A DNA stretch of 64,000 bases. Source: Nocardioides baculatus. Its GTDB lineage: Bacteria; Actinomycetota; Actinomycetes; Propionibacteriales; Nocardioidaceae. Below, piece by piece: positions 18,089 through 27,769 of the stretch; within the stretch, counting starts at the first letter, position 1, and each line of letters starts with the position of its first letter. The notes below the pieces were generated by a model. It saw only the letters and a list, made by a program, of their open reading frames with translations, was not told the DNA's origin and did not search any database. Made by a program: the position numbers and the translations under genes. The DNA is taken from NCBI RefSeq assembly GCF_016735675.1, contig NZ_JAERSG010000006.1, positions 62,001-126,000 of the forward strand, in the 5' to 3' direction.

Positions 18089-19192
18089 GTGACCGACCAC
18101 GCAGTACGCCCCGCGCGGGCGCGCGACCTGTCCGACCTCGCCGCGATCGAGGACTCCGGGCTGCCGATGTTCGAGGCCGTGCTCGGCGACCTGACCGGGG
18201 ACGCGCTGGCCTCTCCCGCGGTCGACGGCCGCGAGCGGGCGGCCGAGCCGGGGTTCGTCCTCGTCGCGGGCGACCCCGCGGTCGGGTTCGCGCACGTGCG
18301 CTTCCTCGACGCCCATGCCCACCTCGACCAGCTGTCGGTGCGGCCGGAGCACATGCGGCAGGGGATCGGGACCGCGCTGGTCGAGGCGGCCGCCGAGCGC
18401 GCTGCGCTCAAGGGTCACGGCTCGCTCACCCTGACGACGTACGCCGACCTGCCGTGGAACGCGCCGTTCTACGCCCGCAACGGTTTCGTCGAGGTCGCCG
18501 CCGACGAGCCGCGCACGGCCAGCCAGCTCGCCATCTCCGCGACCGAGGAGGAGCTCGGGCTGGAGAAGCACGGCCGCCGGATCTGGATGCGGCGGGTGCT
18601 GCGCGCGCACCGTACGGCTGCCGAGCTCGACGCCTGGGTGGCGACCCTCGACTCCCCGCGCGACGTCGGCACGCTCCGGGCCGTGGTCCGCCGGCCGGTG
18701 CCCGGGCAGCGCGAGGTCCTCGAGGTCGGGCACCTCGACGTCACCGCGGGCCTGGTCGGCGACAGCTGGTCGACCCGCGCGACGCGGCACATGCCGGAGG
18801 GCCGCCCCGACCCGGACATGCAGCTCAACGTCATGCACCACGGACTCGTGCAGTTCCTCGCCCAGGACCCCGAGCGCGAGCAGCTCGCCGGCGACCAGCT
18901 GCACGTCGACCTCGACCTGTCGCACGCCAACCTCCCGGCGTGGAGCGAGCTGCACATCGGCGGACCCGACGGCGCGGTCATCGTGGTGACCGAGGTGCCG
19001 CACAACGGCTGCGGGAAGTTCATCGCGCGGTTCGGCAAGGACGCGATGACCTTCGTCAACGGGCCCGAGGGCAAGCCCCGCCGGCTGCGTGGCCTGTGCG
19101 CCAAGGTGGTGCGGCCGGGGACGGTCCGCCCGGGCGACGAGGTGGTCGTCGTACGCCCTCCCGCCCCTGCTGCGAGCCACGTGGGGGAGTGA
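18089..19192 (+). CDS. GNAT acetyltransferase-MOSC domain fusion
   Basis: The 367-residue protein joins two enzymes' domains. Residues 1-170 are a GNAT N-acetyltransferase with the acetyl-CoA loop [19 protein letters not shown]. Residues about 190-360 are a MOSC domain with the conserved cysteine Cys308 in [11 protein letters not shown], where MOSC proteins carry sulfur or bind molybdenum cofactor. The GTG start at 18089 fits the overlapping divergent promoter. The substrate of either half is unknown. An alternative explanation, two genes read as one, is unlikely because the frame is continuous with no stop or internal ribosome site seen. Confidence 0.85.
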   Translation: MTDHAVRPARARDLSDLAAIEDSGLPMFEAVLGDLTGDALASPAVDGRERAAEPGFVLVAGDPAVGFAHVRFLDAHAHLDQLSVRPEHMRQGIGTALVEAAAERAALKGHGSLTLTTYADLPWNAPFYARNGFVEVAADEPRTASQLAISATEEELGLEKHGRRIWMRRVLRAHRTAAELDAWVATLDSPRDVGTLRAVVRRPVPGQREVLEVGHLDVTAGLVGDSWSTRATRHMPEGRPDPDMQLNVMHHGLVQFLAQDPEREQLAGDQLHVDLDLSHANLPAWSELHIGGPDGAVIVVTEVPHNGCGKFIARFGKDAMTFVNGPEGKPRRLRGLCAKVVRPGTVRPGDEVVVVRPPAPAASHVGE

Positions 19193-19239
19193 CGGTTCCC
19201 ACACCCACGCGGGCGTGAGGGCGTGGGAGCATGCCTCCC

Positions 19240-21033
19240 ATGACTGACACGGCTCCAGCTTCGTTCTCCACCGTCGGCGTGATCGGCCTCGGCACGATGG
19301 GCGCCGGCATCGCCGAGGTCTTCGCCCGCAACGGTTACACGGTGATCGGGGTCGAGCTCAACGACGGTGGCGTCGAGCGGGGTCGCCAGCACCTTGAGCA
19401 CTCCACCGGCCGCGCGGTGAAGCGCGAGAAGATGACCGAGGAGCAGCAGGCCGAGCTGCTCGGCCGCATCACCCTCACGACCGACATGGGCGCCCTGTCC
19501 GCCGCCGACCTCGTCGTCGAGGCCGTGGTCGAGTCGCTGGCGATCAAGAAGTCGATCTTCGCCACGCTCGACGGCATCGTCCGCGACGACGCGATCCTCG
19601 CGACCAACACCTCCTCGCTGAGCGTCACCGAGATCTCGACGGCCAACTCCCGGCCGGGCCGGGTGATCGGCGTCCACTTCTTCAACCCGGCCCCGGTGCA
19701 GAACCTCGTCGAGATCATCCGCACCGTCGTCACCGAGCCCGCGGTCCTCGACGCCGTGCAGGGCGTCCTGCGCGACCTCGGCAAGAACCCCGTCGTCTGC
19801 GGCGACAAGGCCGGCTTCATCGCCAACACCCTGCTCTTCGGCTACCTCAACCACGCGGTGTCGATGTACGAGGGCAAGTACGCCTCGCGTGAAGACATCG
19901 ACGCCGCCATGCGCTTCGGCTGCGGCTACCCGATGGGCCCGCTCGCCCTGCTCGACCTGATCGGCCTCGACACGGCCTACGAGATCCTCGACACGATGTA
20001 CAAGCAGGGTCGCGACCGCCTGCACGCGCCCGCGCCGATCCTCAAGCAGTACGTCACCGCCGGCCTGCTCGGACGCAAGTCGGGCCGCGGCTTCTACACC
20101 TACGAGGCCCCCGACAGCCCGGTCGTCGTCGCCGACGCGCACACGCCGAGCGAGGACGACAAGCCCACGCTGCACCACGACATCCGGCAGGTGGGCGTGG
20201 TCGGCACCGGCACCATGGCCGCCGGGATCGTCGAGGTCTTCGCCAAGGCCGGCTATGACGTGCTGTTCACCGGCCGCGGCCAGGACAAGGTCGACGGCGT
20301 CGTCGCGACCATCACCAGGAACTTCGACAAGCAGATTCAGCGCGGCAAGGCGACCGAGGAGGCGAAGGTCGAGGTGCTCGGCCGTGTGCGCGGCACGACG
20401 TCGCTCGACGACCTGCGCGACGTCGACCTCGTCGTCGAGGCGATCGCCGAGGACCTCGCGATCAAGACCACGCTCTTCGAGAACCTCGACGAGATCTGCA
20501 AGCCCGGCGCGATCCTCGCGACCACCACGTCGTCGCTGCCGATCATCGCGATGGCCCGGGTGACCAAGCGTCCCCACGACGTCATCGGCATGCACTTCTT
20601 CAACCCGGCGGCGATCATGAAGCTCGTCGAGGTGGTCTCGACGGTCGCGACCGACGAGAAGGTCACCGAGACCGTGCTCGCGCTGTGCGAGAAGGTCGGC
20701 AAGGTGGCGGTGCGCTGCGGCGACCGCTCCGGCTTCATCGTCAACGCGCTGCTCTTCCCCTACCTCAACGACGCGGTCAAGATGCTCGAGGCGCACTACG
20801 CGACCGCCGACGACATCGACCTCGCGATGAAGCTGGGCTGCGCGCTGCCGATGGGTCCCTTCGAGCTGCTCGACGTCGTCGGCAACGACGTGTCACTCGC
20901 GATCCAGAAGGAGCTCTACCTCGAGTTCCGCGAGCCCGGCTTCTCCCCGGCGCCGCTGCTGGAGCACCTCGTGACGGCGGGCTACCTCGGTCGCAAGGCC
21001 GGACGCGGGTTCCGCGACTACAGCGCTCGCTGA
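19240..21033 (+). CDS. double-domain 3-hydroxybutyryl-CoA dehydrogenase
   Basis: The protein contains two full 3-hydroxyacyl-CoA dehydrogenase units in tandem (about residues 8-290 and 310-597). Each has a NAD-binding loop ([13 protein letters not shown] and [13 protein letters not shown]), the catalytic-histidine motif (His146 in GVHFFNP, His452 in GMHFFNP) and a C-terminal dimerisation half. Both active sites look intact. It interconverts acetoacetyl-CoA and 3-hydroxybutyryl-CoA or longer homologues, a step of beta-oxidation and of the ethylmalonyl-CoA pathway. ATG 19240 is chosen because GGGAG (19225-19229) is then at normal spacing. ATG 19231 would give three more residues. Confidence 0.9.
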   Translation: MTDTAPASFSTVGVIGLGTMGAGIAEVFARNGYTVIGVELNDGGVERGRQHLEHSTGRAVKREKMTEEQQAELLGRITLTTDMGALSAADLVVEAVVESLAIKKSIFATLDGIVRDDAILATNTSSLSVTEISTANSRPGRVIGVHFFNPAPVQNLVEIIRTVVTEPAVLDAVQGVLRDLGKNPVVCGDKAGFIANTLLFGYLNHAVSMYEGKYASREDIDAAMRFGCGYPMGPLALLDLIGLDTAYEILDTMYKQGRDRLHAPAPILKQYVTAGLLGRKSGRGFYTYEAPDSPVVVADAHTPSEDDKPTLHHDIRQVGVVGTGTMAAGIVEVFAKAGYDVLFTGRGQDKVDGVVATITRNFDKQIQRGKATEEAKVEVLGRVRGTTSLDDLRDVDLVVEAIAEDLAIKTTLFENLDEICKPGAILATTTSSLPIIAMARVTKRPHDVIGMHFFNPAAIMKLVEVVSTVATDEKVTETVLALCEKVGKVAVRCGDRSGFIVNALLFPYLNDAVKMLEAHYATADDIDLAMKLGCALPMGPFELLDVVGNDVSLAIQKELYLEFREPGFSPAPLLEHLVTAGYLGRKAGRGFRDYSAR

Positions 21034-21105
21034 CACACAGGTTTCGTCGCGCTTCGCGCCCTCGCAAGCTCGGCCGCTGCACTTGCTCAACCCGATGGAC
21101 CACAC

Positions 21106-21132
21106 GCGCGGACCTCGTTCCTCGGTCCGCGC
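21106..21132. terminator. bidirectional hairpin between convergent genes
   Basis: A perfect 9-bp stem, GCGCGGACC pairing with GGTCCGCGC, closes on a 9-base loop. It sits between the converging dehydrogenase and VOC genes, 4 bp from the VOC stop. There is no T-tract, as is common in GC-rich actinobacteria. Position between two convergent stops supports a role in ending both transcripts. Confidence 0.65.
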
Positions 21133-21135
21133 TGG

Positions 21136-21600
21136 TCAATCGAGGCAGAACTCGTTGCCCTCGGGGTCGGTCATCACGATGTGACCGCCGGCCATCGGAG
21201 GGGCCGGCTCGTGGCGCTCGACGCGGGTGGCGCCGAGGCCGACCAGCCGCTCGCACTCGGCCTCGAGCGCGGCCATCCGCTCGTCGCTCTGGAGGCCGGG
21301 GGCGGCGCGGAGGTCGAGGTGGACGCGGTTCTTCGCCGCGGTCCTGCCCTCGGGGACCTGCTGGAAGAACAAGCGTGGACCGTCGCCGTCGGGGTCGTCC
21401 GCGGCGGAGCGGGTGTTCCACTGCGACTCGGGCACACCCACCTCGCGCAGGAACTCGTGCCACACCTCGAAGGGATCCTGCCCGGGCGCGACCTCGCGGC
21501 CCGGCGGGGGCGGGTTGACGTAGCCCAGCGCTGCTGCCCAGAAACGCGACAGCGTCTCGGGGTCGTGGGCGTCGAAGGTGACCTGGATCGTCCGGCTCAT
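21136..21600 (-). CDS. VOC/glyoxalase-like domain protein
   Basis: The 154-residue protein shows a glyoxalase-type fold: IQVTFDAHDPETLSRFWAAAL at the N-terminus, DPDGDGPRLFFQQVPEG in the middle, NRVHLDL and finally HIVMTDPEGNEFCLD. The histidine and glutamate positions are those of metal ligands in this superfamily. Members include lyases, dioxygenases and resistance proteins, so function stays open. ATG 21600 has AGGA about 8 nt upstream. An ATG at 21609 is the alternative. Confidence 0.8.
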   Translation of the reverse strand: MSRTIQVTFDAHDPETLSRFWAAALGYVNPPPPGREVAPGQDPFEVWHEFLREVGVPESQWNTRSAADDPDGDGPRLFFQQVPEGRTAAKNRVHLDLRAAPGLQSDERMAALEAECERLVGLGATRVERHEPAPPMAGGHIVMTDPEGNEFCLD

Positions 21601-21654
21601 GCCGGCCATCCTGCCGCGACCCACCGACAGCGGGTCTCGGTCGTCGTACAGGCG

Positions 21655-24087
21655 TCAGGCGTTGGTGCGGTGGGAGTGCTCGGTCACCAGCCCGGCGAGC
21701 CGGGCCCGGGTGTTGATGTCGAGCTTGCGGTAGATGTGGGTCAGGTGGGCGTCGACCGTGCGGGGCGAGACGAAGAGCTCCTCGGCGATCGCGCGGCTGG
21801 TCAGGCCGTGGGCGACCCGCTCGGCGACCTGGCGCTCGGCGGCCGTCAGCTGGTCGAGGACCGAGGGTGGCGCGGACGCGGTCCGGTTGAAGACGCCGGT
21901 GATGAGGGTGACGGAGTCGGCGGACAGGTCGTCACCGTCGATCCACGCGGCCGGTGCCCTGCTCGCCGGCACGACGTCGTAGTCGGCCGAGTAGCCCCAG
22001 CGCACGGCCAGCCGTGGCGTGCGCAGCGCGAACGCCGTGGCGGCCAGCGCCCGTGCCTCGGGGAGGTCGCGCTCGCGGGCCACCCCGGCCAACCCGTCGA
22101 GGGCGTCGGCGGCGCGGAGCGGCAGGCGCATCGTGCGGCAGTTCTCGAGGGCGGTGAGGTAGGTCGTCGTGGCCTGGTCGAGGTCACCGAGGCCGACCAG
22201 CGCCCGACCCAGCAGCAGTCGCGCCTCGACGCTGTCGCGGCCGAGGCGGGCGGAGTCGGCGAGCGCCACGACGTCGGCCGCGAGGCCGGCCGCCTGGCGC
22301 AGGTCGCCGCGGTGCAGCAGGTCGCGCCCGTCCTGCGTGAGCACCGGGAGGCGTACGGCCCACGGCAGGCTCTGGCGGTCCACGTCGGAGGCCTCCCACG
22401 CCGGGTCGAGCCCGCGCAGGAGGGTCTCGGCCAGCAGGCAGACACGGTCCTCGGCGAGCTCGCGGGCCTCGACCACCACCGCGCGGGTGCCGGCGACCGC
22501 CTCGGCGATGCGGCCCTGCTCCAGCGCGATGCGCGCCAGGAGGGTGCGCACGGACAGGCCGATCCACCGCTCGTCGCGGCTCATCCGCGCCGGCAGGGCG
22601 TCGCCGGCCGCCTGCGCGGCCTCGGCGAAGCGGCCCTGGGAGGTGAAGACGTCGGCGAGCGTGCGGGTGGCCTGTCGACGGATCGAGCCCTCGGGGTCGA
22701 GGTCGAGCGCGCGCCGCGCCTCGCGCTCGGCGAGCTCCATCTCGCCGGCGTCGAGGTGCATCTCGGCGCGGATCGAGGCGGTCTTGGCCAGCTGCTCGTC
22801 GGGGCTCGGTGCCGACGACGCGTGCTCGTCGGCGCGCTCCAGCAGCCAGAGCCCCTCGTAGGTGCCGCGCACCTCCGAGGCGGCGATCCCGGCGCGGCGG
22901 GCGATCTGCGCCCCGATGGCAGGCGGCCCGTCACCGCTCGAGAGGGCGGCCTCGAGGATCTCGACGGCGTCGCGGGCGCGCATCGAGGTGTAGAGCGAGG
23001 AGAAGATGCGGTTGGCCACCGAGTAGCCGTCGGCGCGGGTCTCCGGCTTCGCGCAGGCGGTGAGCACGGCGTGGCGCATCGCTGGGAGGTCCTTGAGCCA
23101 GTCGGCGTCGGCGGCCCCGTAGTTGTCGTGGGCCGGCGCGTGGTCGTCGGCCCAGGCGAGCAGGCCGGACTCGACCGCGACCACGTCCTCGGGCCGCGCG
23201 AGCGCGCGGGCACGCCCCCGGATCGGGGAGAGCATGTCGAAGCGGCCGTCGGCGGCGACCTCGACCAGGCTGCGGCGCACGAGGTTGCCGGCGACCTCGG
23301 CGGCCCGCGGCGCGGGCTGGTCGAGCACGCGTGCGAGCACGCCGAGCCCGATGGGGAAGCCGAGCAGGCCGATGCGTCGCAGCGCGGTCGCGCTGTCGTC
23401 GTCGAGGAGGTCGTGGGCGGAGTCGACGGCCTCGTCGAGGCTGACCGTCGCCATCGCGTTGCCCAGCCCGACCAGCGCCGACTGCACCGCGACCTGCTCG
23501 ATGAGCAGGGGGAGACCGCCGGTGGCCCCCAGCAGGCGGCGTACCTCGTGGTCCTGCTGGTCGAGGTCGACGGGGTGCCCGCCCGCCGCCCGGATCCGGC
23601 GCAGGAACAGGTCGACGGCAGGACCCTCGAGCGGCGCGCGGTGCGAGGGGACGGGGAGCGGGCCGACCCGGACGACCGACTCGTGGGGCTGGTCGGCCAT
23701 GGTCAGCGCGGTCACCACGACGCGCGCGTCGGTTGTCGTGTCGAGCATCGTCTGGAGCACCGGACCGGCCTCGGTCGCGTCGAGGTCGAGGCCGTCGAGC
23801 ACCAGCAGGCAGTCACGGCCGTCGACCGCGCGGCCGAGCGCGCCGGTCAGCGAGTCGCCGGGAGCTGTCTCGGAGTCGAGGCTCTCGAGCGCCGCGACGA
23901 GCAGGTCGTCGAGCGTACGCAGGTTGCGGGCGTCGACCCACGACGTCTGGCGTGCGGCGGCGACGTGACGCACGATCAGGGTCTTGCCGCTGCCGGGAGG
24001 GCCCACGACCGTCACCCACCGCGACTCGTCGAGCGCCTCGCCCAGCGCGCGCTGGACGTCGTCACGACCGAGGCACGGGGAGAGCAC
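21655..24087 (-). CDS. large ATP-binding LuxR-family regulator
   Basis: The 810-residue protein belongs to the LAL/MalT-like class of signal-transduction ATPases. It has a P-loop (GPPGSGKT, residues 29-36), a Walker B strand (LLVLDGLD, about 94-101), a long alanine- and leucine-rich helical region of TPR type (about 350-700), and a C-terminal LuxR helix-turn-helix (LTAAERQVAERVAHG through VSPRTVDAHLTHIYRKL). It should activate transcription on binding an inducer and ATP. No obvious target lies beside it. The GTG start at 24087 is 6 nt from TAGGTT (24099-24094), consistent with a leaderless message. Confidence 0.88.
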   Translation of the reverse strand: MLSPCLGRDDVQRALGEALDESRWVTVVGPPGSGKTLIVRHVAAARQTSWVDARNLRTLDDLLVAALESLDSETAPGDSLTGALGRAVDGRDCLLVLDGLDLDATEAGPVLQTMLDTTTDARVVVTALTMADQPHESVVRVGPLPVPSHRAPLEGPAVDLFLRRIRAAGGHPVDLDQQDHEVRRLLGATGGLPLLIEQVAVQSALVGLGNAMATVSLDEAVDSAHDLLDDDSATALRRIGLLGFPIGLGVLARVLDQPAPRAAEVAGNLVRRSLVEVAADGRFDMLSPIRGRARALARPEDVVAVESGLLAWADDHAPAHDNYGAADADWLKDLPAMRHAVLTACAKPETRADGYSVANRIFSSLYTSMRARDAVEILEAALSSGDGPPAIGAQIARRAGIAASEVRGTYEGLWLLERADEHASSAPSPDEQLAKTASIRAEMHLDAGEMELAEREARRALDLDPEGSIRRQATRTLADVFTSQGRFAEAAQAAGDALPARMSRDERWIGLSVRTLLARIALEQGRIAEAVAGTRAVVVEARELAEDRVCLLAETLLRGLDPAWEASDVDRQSLPWAVRLPVLTQDGRDLLHRGDLRQAAGLAADVVALADSARLGRDSVEARLLLGRALVGLGDLDQATTTYLTALENCRTMRLPLRAADALDGLAGVARERDLPEARALAATAFALRTPRLAVRWGYSADYDVVPASRAPAAWIDGDDLSADSVTLITGVFNRTASAPPSVLDQLTAAERQVAERVAHGLTSRAIAEELFVSPRTVDAHLTHIYRKLDINTRARLAGLVTEHSHRTNA

Positions 24088-24345
24088 GGGACGAACCTAT
24101 CGCTGATGGGCGGTCGGACAGAGGAATGAGTTAAGTAGGACTACGGATGCCCGGTCCCACCCGTTCGGGGGAGGGTTGTCCCACGCCGAGGGGTGGCGGG
24201 ACCGCACAGGGGAGGGTCTCGCGATCACCGGCCGTTTCTCCGAGCAGGCCGTGCATCGTCGGGGGTCGATGCGCGGCCTGTTCGTGTGTGCCGGAAGAGG
24301 CCGCGTGGCCATCCCGTCCTGCCGCTCGGTCTTGCCGCCGCTGCG
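24088..24345. promoter_or_regulatory. 258-bp divergent intergenic region, no gene seen
   Basis: This stretch separates the LuxR-type regulator (minus) from the glycine-rich membrane protein (plus). It contains the regulator's -10-like TAGGTT at 24094-24099 and an AT-rich GAGTTAAGTAGGACTA around 24128-24143. Beyond that I see no convincing frame, repeat or RNA structure in it. Confidence 0.3.
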
Positions 24346-24357
24346 TACGCTGTCGTC

Positions 24358-25119
24358 ATGGAACTCGTGCTCGTGCTGGTCGTCCTCGGCGGTCTCACCG
24401 CGGTCGCGGTGGCTGCGGGCAGGACGGGCAAGAGGCGTGAGCTGGCCCGCGCCGAGGCCGAGGTCGAGCCGGTCAAGCGGCTCGCCGAGGAGGACGTCAC
24501 GGCCCTCGGCGTCGAGCTCCAGGACCTCGACATCGACCTCGCCGGCCAGGAGCTCGACCCGGGCGCCAACGCCGACTACCAGCGCGCGCTCGACGCCTAC
24601 GAGTCCGCCAAGACGGCCGCCGCGGCCCTCACCCGCCCCGACGACGTACGCCACGTGACGGAGATCCTCGAGGACGGTCGCTACGCGATGGCGTGCGTCC
24701 GCGCCCGCGTCGCCGGCGAGCCGCTCCCGCAGCGCCGCCCACCGTGCTTCTTCGACCCGCGCCACGGCCTGTCGGTCGCCGACGTGCCGTGGACCCCGCC
24801 GGGTGGCGCCTCGCGCGACGTGCCGGCGTGCGCGCTCGACGTCGAACGGGTGCGGGCCGGCGCCCAGCCCGACATCCGCAAGGTGATGGTCGGCTCGCGG
24901 CGCGTGCCCTACTGGCAGGGCGGCCGCGCCTACCAGCCCTACGCGCAGGGCTACTTCGGCGGCTTCGGCCCGATGGACTGGATGTTCATGGGCATGCTCT
25001 TCGGTGGCGGGTTCGACGGCATCGGTGAGGGCATCGGAGCGATCGGCGAGGGCCTGGGCGACATGTTCGGCGGTATCGGCGACGGCATCGGCGGCCTCTT
25101 CGACGGCTTCGACTTCTGA
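24358..25119 (+). CDS. membrane-anchored protein with glycine-rich tail
   Basis: The 253-residue protein has one N-terminal membrane helix (residues 2-21), an acidic helical segment (about 30-85) and a middle part with conserved-looking FFDPRHG and a cysteine. The last 45 residues are rich in Gly, Phe, Met and Asp, with repeated G(I/L)G(E/D)G steps. I recognise no named family. TACGCT (24346-24351) lies 6 nt before the ATG, so a leaderless transcript is likely. The glycine-rich end may be an unstructured or membrane-associating segment. Confidence 0.65.
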   Translation: MELVLVLVVLGGLTAVAVAAGRTGKRRELARAEAEVEPVKRLAEEDVTALGVELQDLDIDLAGQELDPGANADYQRALDAYESAKTAAAALTRPDDVRHVTEILEDGRYAMACVRARVAGEPLPQRRPPCFFDPRHGLSVADVPWTPPGGASRDVPACALDVERVRAGAQPDIRKVMVGSRRVPYWQGGRAYQPYAQGYFGGFGPMDWMFMGMLFGGGFDGIGEGIGAIGEGLGDMFGGIGDGIGGLFDGFDF

Positions 25120-25194
25120 CCTTCACCCCTGCGGGGGACCTTCCCCCCACAAGGGTGTGATGGGCCCTGATCGACGGGTCTAGCGTCCCGACCC

Positions 25195-26652
25195 ATGGCC
25201 GGAGTCGAGACAGGCACGATCACCACTGACATCCCCGCCCGGATGGACCGTCTGCCGTGGGCCAGGTGGCACTGGCTGGTGGTCATCGGGCTCGGCACCG
25301 TCTGGATCCTCGACGGGCTCGAGGTCACCATCGTCGGTTCGATGTCGGCGGCCCTCAAGCCCGAGGACACGGGCCTGGGCCTCTCGAGCTCCGACGTCGG
25401 CCTGGCCGGTGCGATGTACGTCGCGGGCGCGTGCATCGGCGCGCTGTTCTTCGGCCAGCTGACCGACCGGTTCGGCCGCAAAAAGCTGTTCCTGGTCACG
25501 CTCGGCGTCTACACGGTGGCGACCGTGCTCACCGCGTTCTCGATGAACCCCGCGTGGTACTTCGCCTGCCGCTTCCTCACCGGCACCGGCATCGGCGGCG
25601 AGTACGCCGCCATCAACTCCGCGATCGACGAGCTCATCCCGGCGAAGTACCGCGGCCGGGTCGACGTCGCCATCAACGGCTCGTTCTGGGTCGGCGCGGC
25701 CCTCGGCTCCCTGCTGACCATCCCGCTGCTCGACCCCAACATCGTCGACCCGAGCTGGGGCTGGCGGGCCGCCTTCGGGCTCGGCGCGATCCTCGCGGTC
25801 GGCATCCTGGTCGTGCGCCGCCACGTGCCGGAGAGCCCACGCTGGCTCTTCATCCACGAGCGGGAGGACGAGGCCGAGAAGATCGTCAAGGACATCGAGC
25901 ACACGGTGGAGGAGGAGACGGGCAAGACCCTGCACGGGGTCGACCAGACGATCACGATCCGCCAGCGCAAGACCATCAGCCTGCCGCTGATCGCCAGGAC
26001 CGTCTTCACGCTCTACCCGCGACGGGCCGCCCTCTGCTTCGCGCTCTTCGTCGGGCAGGCCTTCCTCTACAACGCCTTCTTCTTCACCTACGGCGACACC
26101 CTCACCACGTTCCTCGACGTGAAGCAGACCGGCTGGTTCCTCGCCATCTTCGCGGCGAGCAACTTCGCGGGGGCGCTGCTGCTGAGCGGGCTCTTCGACA
26201 CGCTGGGCCGGGTCAAGATGATCGCCGGCACCTACATCCTGTCCGGGGTCCTGCTCGCGATCGCCGGCACGATGCTCGACAGCCTGACCGCGGTGACGCT
26301 GACGATCTTCGGCGCCATCATCTTCTTCTTCGCCTCCGCCGGCGCGAGCGCGGCGTACCTCACCGCCTCGGAGATCTTCCCGATGGAGACGCGGGCGCTG
26401 TGCATCGCGTTCTTCTACGCGATCGGCACCGCCGTCGGCGGCATCTCCGGCCCGCTGCTGTTCGGCCGGCTCATCGACAACGCCAGCGAGTCCGAGGACA
26501 TCACCGGCATCGCGATCGGCTACTTCATCGGCGCGGCGCTGATGATCGCCGGTGGCATCGCCGAGATCCTCCTCGGGGTCAAGGCCGAGGGGCAGTCGCT
26601 CGAGGACATCGCGCAGCCGCTGACCGCCGAGGACGAGCCCGCCCACGCCTGA
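25195..26652 (+). CDS. MFS metabolite:proton symporter
   Basis: The 485-residue transporter has twelve predicted helices and the sugar-porter-type signatures: DRFGRKK after helix 2, RFLTGTGIGGEYAAINSAIDE in helices 4-5, and PESPRWL after helix 6. These features mark the metabolite/sugar:proton symporter branch of the major facilitator superfamily. The substrate is not evident. TAGCGT (25181-25186) lies 8 nt before the ATG and no ribosome site is seen. The small gene at 26683 follows by 30 bp and may be cotranscribed. Confidence 0.87.
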   Translation: MAGVETGTITTDIPARMDRLPWARWHWLVVIGLGTVWILDGLEVTIVGSMSAALKPEDTGLGLSSSDVGLAGAMYVAGACIGALFFGQLTDRFGRKKLFLVTLGVYTVATVLTAFSMNPAWYFACRFLTGTGIGGEYAAINSAIDELIPAKYRGRVDVAINGSFWVGAALGSLLTIPLLDPNIVDPSWGWRAAFGLGAILAVGILVVRRHVPESPRWLFIHEREDEAEKIVKDIEHTVEEETGKTLHGVDQTITIRQRKTISLPLIARTVFTLYPRRAALCFALFVGQAFLYNAFFFTYGDTLTTFLDVKQTGWFLAIFAASNFAGALLLSGLFDTLGRVKMIAGTYILSGVLLAIAGTMLDSLTAVTLTIFGAIIFFFASAGASAAYLTASEIFPMETRALCIAFFYAIGTAVGGISGPLLFGRLIDNASESEDITGIAIGYFIGAALMIAGGIAEILLGVKAEGQSLEDIAQPLTAEDEPAHA

Positions 26653-26682
26653 CCCCTGCCCCACGTCGAGAGGAGCCGAGCC

Positions 26683-26922
26683 ATGAGCCCGATGCCGCCG
26701 CCCAAGCCGTCCACCGAAGGACGTCGAGACCGGCAGGTCTTCCACGAGATGGGCCAGATCGTCCGCGCGCTCGAGGCGCACGGACCGATCACGCCCGAGG
26801 AGCTGCGCGAGGTCGTCGGCGGACGCTGGTGGGAGGAGAACAGGTTCGAGCGCGCGCTCGCACTCGCGGCCAGCGACGGCCTGGTCCACACCACCGACGA
26901 CGGCAGGGTCGCCGCGACCTGA
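26683..26922 (+). CDS. small winged-helix-like protein
   Basis: The 79-residue protein reads like a compact winged helix: a helix (QVFHEMGQIVRALEAHG), then a second (ITPEELREVVGG) with an RWWEENRFERALALAASDG segment, and a short beta hairpin (LVHTTDDGRVA). This arrangement occurs in small DNA-binding proteins, but I cannot place it in a named family. GAGAGGAG (26668-26675) is a good ribosome site 7 nt before the ATG, so the gene is real. A functional link to the transporter before it is only a guess. Confidence 0.65.
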   Translation: MSPMPPPKPSTEGRRDRQVFHEMGQIVRALEAHGPITPEELREVVGGRWWEENRFERALALAASDGLVHTTDDGRVAAT

Positions 26923-26959
26923 CGTCGGACCGCCGCGCCGGGTGCGCGAGGATGGTCCC

Positions 26960-27769
26960 GTGAGCCTGCACCGCACCGAGCTCGGCACGACCGGGTCGCG
27001 CGTCGTCTTCTGCCACGGCCTCTTCGGGCAGGGGAAGAACTGGACGCAGGCCGCCAAGGCGCTGAGCTCCGAGCACCGCGTGCTGCTGCTCGACATGCCC
27101 AACCACGGCCGGTCGGCGTGGACCGAGCGGTTCGACTACGTCGAGATGGCCGACCTGGTGGCCGCCGAGCTCGGCCAGTGGTCAGCTCGGGAGCCGGTGG
27201 CGCTGGTCGGGCACTCGATGGGCGGCAAGGTCGCGATGTGCATGGCGCTGCGGCACCCGGAGCTCGTCGAGCGGCTCGTCGTGGTCGACGTCGCTCCGGT
27301 CGCCTACCCGAGCGGGCGCGAGTTCGTCGGCTACATCGAGACCATGCGCGCGCTCGACCTGTCGGCGCTCGAGCGCCGCGACCAGGCGGACGAGGCCCTG
27401 CGTGAGCCCGTGCCCAACCCGGTGGTGCGGAGCTTCCTCCTCCAGAACCTCCGCCGCACCGACGGTCCGGATGGGGCCGGCTGGCGCTGGCAGGTCAACC
27501 TCGACCTGCTCGGCGCGTCGATGGACGGACTGACCGGCTGGCCGGCCGACGAGCTGGGGGAGGCGTCGTACGACGGTCCGGTGCTGTGGATCGGCGGTGC
27601 CGACTCCGACTACATCGACGACGCGCACGCACCCGAGATGGACCGCCGGTTCCCGCGCAACCGGCGCGTGCTGATCAAGGGGGCCGGGCACTGGGTGCAC
27701 TCCGAGCAGCCCGCGATCTTCCTCGAGGTGCTGCGGCGCTTCCTGCCCGCCGAGGCGTCCGGCTCCTAG
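26960..27769 (+). CDS. alpha/beta-fold hydrolase (YbfF-like esterase)
   Basis: The 269-residue hydrolase has the oxyanion motif FCHGLFGQGKNW, the nucleophile elbow GHSMGG (serine about residue 86), an acidic residue in the GGADSDYI region and the catalytic histidine in GAGHWVHSEQP. Overall it resembles the YbfF esterases. The start is GTG 26960, with GAGGAT (26948-26953) 6 nt upstream. The last 4 bases overlap the convergent CGNR gene. The natural substrate is unknown. Confidence 0.86.
   Translation: MSLHRTELGTTGSRVVFCHGLFGQGKNWTQAAKALSSEHRVLLLDMPNHGRSAWTERFDYVEMADLVAAELGQWSAREPVALVGHSMGGKVAMCMALRHPELVERLVVVDVAPVAYPSGREFVGYIETMRALDLSALERRDQADEALREPVPNPVVRSFLLQNLRRTDGPDGAGWRWQVNLDLLGASMDGLTGWPADELGEASYDGPVLWIGGADSDYIDDAHAPEMDRRFPRNRRVLIKGAGHWVHSEQPAIFLEVLRRFLPAEASGS

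Noticed and set aside
21181..24129. 982-residue plus-strand frame opposite the LuxR-type regulator
   Set aside because: The minus-strand protein has P-loop, TPR and LuxR domains in order. The plus frame is compositionally biased shadow sequence.
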